Assembly (NCBI RefSeq): GCF_000425705.1
Contig: NZ_AUDY01000012.1
Coordinates: 124,001-188,000 of the forward strand
Reading direction: 5' to 3'
Origin: Halobacillus kuroshimensis DSM 18393
GTDB taxonomy: Bacteria; Bacillota; Bacilli; Bacillales; Halobacillaceae
Length of the DNA: 64,000 nucleotides
Shown: in pieces, positions 62,329 through 64,000 of the stretch
Layout: each line of letters opens with the position of its first letter
Position numbering within the stretch: the stretch's first letter is position 1
Program-made: the position numbers and the translations under genes
The notes under the pieces: generated by a model
The model's input: the letters and a program-made list of their open reading frames with translations, nothing else
Database searches by the model: none
Told to the model about the DNA's origin: nothing

Positions 62329-63864
62329 TCAGTTGCGGATCAGATAATCGAAGGCGCCAAGCGCTGCGTTGGCCCCGTCTCCCATGGAGATGATGATCTG
62401 GTTATGCGGGCTGTCGGTAACGTCACCGGCAGCAAACAAACCAGGAATGCTTGTAGATCCGTGTTTATCTGTAATGATTTCACCAATCTTATTCGTTTCA
62501 ACATCTGTGCTGAGCCATTCGGTGTTCGGCACGAGACCGATCTGGACGAAGACGCCCTCAAGGTCCACGTGCTGCTCTTCGCCGGAAGCACGGTCGATGT
62601 ACGTGATGCCGTTCACATTCTCATCGCCGGTAATTTCCGTCGTCTGGGCACCTGTCTTCACTTCGACGTTCGGCAGGCTGTGCAGACGTTCCTGCAGGAC
62701 ATCGTCCGCTTTCAATGTGTCTGCGAATTCAAGGACTGTGACGTTCTGGACGATACCAGCAAGATCGATCGCTGCTTCCACGCCGGAGTTTCCGCCGCCG
62801 ATGACCGCTACGTCTTTGCCTTCAAATAGAGGACCGTCACAGTGCGGACAGAATGCGACACCTTTGTTTTTAAACTCGTCTTCTCCCGGAACACCGGTTT
62901 CGCGCCAGCGGGCACCCGTGGAAAGGATGACGGTTTTACTTTTCAGTACGCCGCCGTTATCGAGTTTAAGTTCAAACATGCCTTCTTCATTTTTGCGCAG
63001 GTCCTTGGCACGCTGCAGATTCATGATATCGATATCATAGTCTTTGACGTGTTCTTCAAGGCTTGCGGCAAACTTCGGTCCTTCCGTGCTTTTTACACTG
63101 ATGAAGTTTTCAATCGTCATCGTATCCAGCACCTGGCCGCCGAATCGTTCGGCTACGATGCCGGTACGGATTCCCTTACGGGCGGAGTAGATGGCAGAAC
63201 TCGCGCCAGCTGGTCCACCACCGACGACAAGAACGTCATAAGGCTCACGCTCTGTAAACTCTTCAGCAGATGGGCCTTCACTGATTTTGGCAACGATCTC
63301 TTCAAGGCTGATGCGACCGCCATTGAAGAATTCACCGTTCAGGAAGGCGGATGGAACAGCCATGATGTTGCGGCTCTCTGCTTCTTCTTTAAAGGCAGAA
63401 CCGTCCACCATTGTATGGGTGATGCCCGGGTTCAGCACGCTCATGATATTCAAGGCCTGCACCACGTCCGGACAGTTGTGGCAGCTCAGGCTGACAAATG
63501 TTTCAAAATGAAACTCGCCCTTGATGTTCTGGATTTTCTCAATCATCGTGTCATCCACTTTCGGAGCACGGCCGCTCACTTGAAGGAGGGCGAGGACGAG
63601 AGAGGTGAATTCATGACCGAGAGGAATGCCGGCAAACGTGATGCCCGTTTCTTCCTGAGGGCGGTTTACGCTGAAGCTTGGTGTACGTTTAAGTGTTGTG
63701 TTCTGGACAGTAATCTTAGGTGACATGGCAGAAAGCTCATCGGTGAGAGCCAGCATGTCACGGGAGACCTTATCGTCTCCCGCGCTGACTTTCAGTTCGA
63801 TGTCACCTTCTAAAAGCTGCAGGTACTGTTCCAGTTGTGCTTTTATTTGTGCATCGAGAACCAT
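62329..63864 (-). CDS. ahpF: Alkyl hydroperoxide reductase subunit F
   Basis: A 511-residue flavoprotein. The N-terminal thioredoxin-like pair has CHNC (Cys128/Cys131), the FAD domain [19 protein letters not shown], redox-active CPHC near residue 340 and NADH-binding [12 protein letters not shown]. It transfers electrons from NADH to AhpC for peroxide reduction. ahpC lies 15 bases upstream on the same strand, one operon. Confidence 0.95.
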   Translation of the reverse strand: MVLDAQIKAQLEQYLQLLEGDIELKVSAGDDKVSRDMLALTDELSAMSPKITVQNTTLKRTPSFSVNRPQEETGITFAGIPLGHEFTSLVLALLQVSGRAPKVDDTMIEKIQNIKGEFHFETFVSLSCHNCPDVVQALNIMSVLNPGITHTMVDGSAFKEEAESRNIMAVPSAFLNGEFFNGGRISLEEIVAKISEGPSAEEFTEREPYDVLVVGGGPAGASSAIYSARKGIRTGIVAERFGGQVLDTMTIENFISVKSTEGPKFAASLEEHVKDYDIDIMNLQRAKDLRKNEEGMFELKLDNGGVLKSKTVILSTGARWRETGVPGEDEFKNKGVAFCPHCDGPLFEGKDVAVIGGGNSGVEAAIDLAGIVQNVTVLEFADTLKADDVLQERLHSLPNVEVKTGAQTTEITGDENVNGITYIDRASGEEQHVDLEGVFVQIGLVPNTEWLSTDVETNKIGEIITDKHGSTSIPGLFAAGDVTDSPHNQIIISMGDGANAALGAFDYLIRN

Positions 63865-63879
63865 GGATTAAGACACTCC

Positions 63880-64000
63880 TTAGATTTTACCTACGAGATC
63901 AAGGCTTGGTGTAAGGGTTTCTTCGCCTTCTTCCCATTTTGCAGGGCATACCTCGCCTGGGTTGTTGCGAACGTATTGAGCGGCTTTGATTTTGCCGATC
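63880..64000 (-). CDS. ahpC: Alkyl hydroperoxide reductase subunit C, 3' end
   Basis: The last 40 codons of a peroxiredoxin run off the right edge. The resolving-cysteine segment [20 protein letters not shown] and the LVGKI ending are typical of AhpC. It is upstream of ahpF in the same operon. Confidence 0.93.
   Translation of the reverse strand, partial: IGKIKAAQYVRNNPGEVCPAKWEEGEETLTPSLDLVGKI

Noticed and set aside
1-64000. CRISPR arrays, tRNA/rRNA genes, prophage or IS transposases
   Set aside because: No regularly spaced repeats, clover-leaf sequences, ribosomal RNA cores or transposase motifs were seen on either strand.

Overview
The window reads as chromosomal DNA of a moderately halophilic, Gram-positive Bacillaceae bacterium, probably of the Halobacillus/Virgibacillus type (inference). 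Ribosome binding sites are strong AGGAGG types, promoters are sigma-A-like, and lipoprotein signals, T-rich hairpin terminators, Fur and ARG boxes and many acidic proteins all fit. No rRNA, tRNA, CRISPR array or transposase was seen.

Layout. 1-3.5 kb: the distal part of a McrBC-like (DUF2357) type IV restriction module plus a small Vsr/DUF559-like nuclease. 3.7-7.1 kb: an AT-rich patch with an XRE regulator/membrane-protein cassette behind three tandem operators, a secreted bacteriocin-like protein opposite an RRNPP-type (HTH+TPR) regulator, and a dead Nudix gene. 7.3-14.1 kb: a sugar-acid operon (LacI regulator, KDG kinase, HPS-like and PHI-like enzymes, KDPG aldolase, three-part TRAP transporter). 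14.3-16.3 kb: an ABC-2 exporter. 16.4-19.9 kb: an AT-rich zone of small membrane proteins, a lipoprotein, a GNAT enzyme that seems to start at CTG, and large hairpins. 20-24.7 kb: tRNA-dihydrouridine synthase, a PadR/HAAS pair and a zinc alcohol dehydrogenase.

24.9-33 kb: a LacI-type regulator fused to a solute-binding-protein domain, divergent from a glycerophosphodiester phosphodiesterase. An ABC importer (lipoprotein, ATPase, double-length permease) and a PP2C-like phosphatase follow. The same 16-bp operator lies at both promoters of this regulon. 34.2-39.4 kb: an RND exporter behind a direct repeat like the HssR site, next to an HssRS-like two-component system. 39.5-42.4 kb: a YfcC-type transporter and an M20 amidohydrolase behind a sigma-A promoter with an ARG box and a leader terminator.

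42.4-64 kb: an SDR, a prolyl-4-hydroxylase-like dioxygenase, a diguanylate cyclase, a Fur-controlled siderophore importer, an alpha/beta hydrolase, an intergenic repeat, CidA/CidB-like proteins, a MerR/MFS drug-efflux pair, malate:quinone oxidoreductase, two acetamidase/formamidase paralogues with an FmdB zinc ribbon, an aldo/keto reductase, a LysR/LysE pair, and ahpF with the 3' end of ahpC.

Most genes are ordinary. The points most worth attention are the LacI-SBP fusion regulon, the HPS/PHI pair inside a KDG operon, the HssR-like site in front of an RND pump, the ARG-box plus terminator leader, the bacteriocin-like/RRNPP pair and the three-gene XRE cassette.
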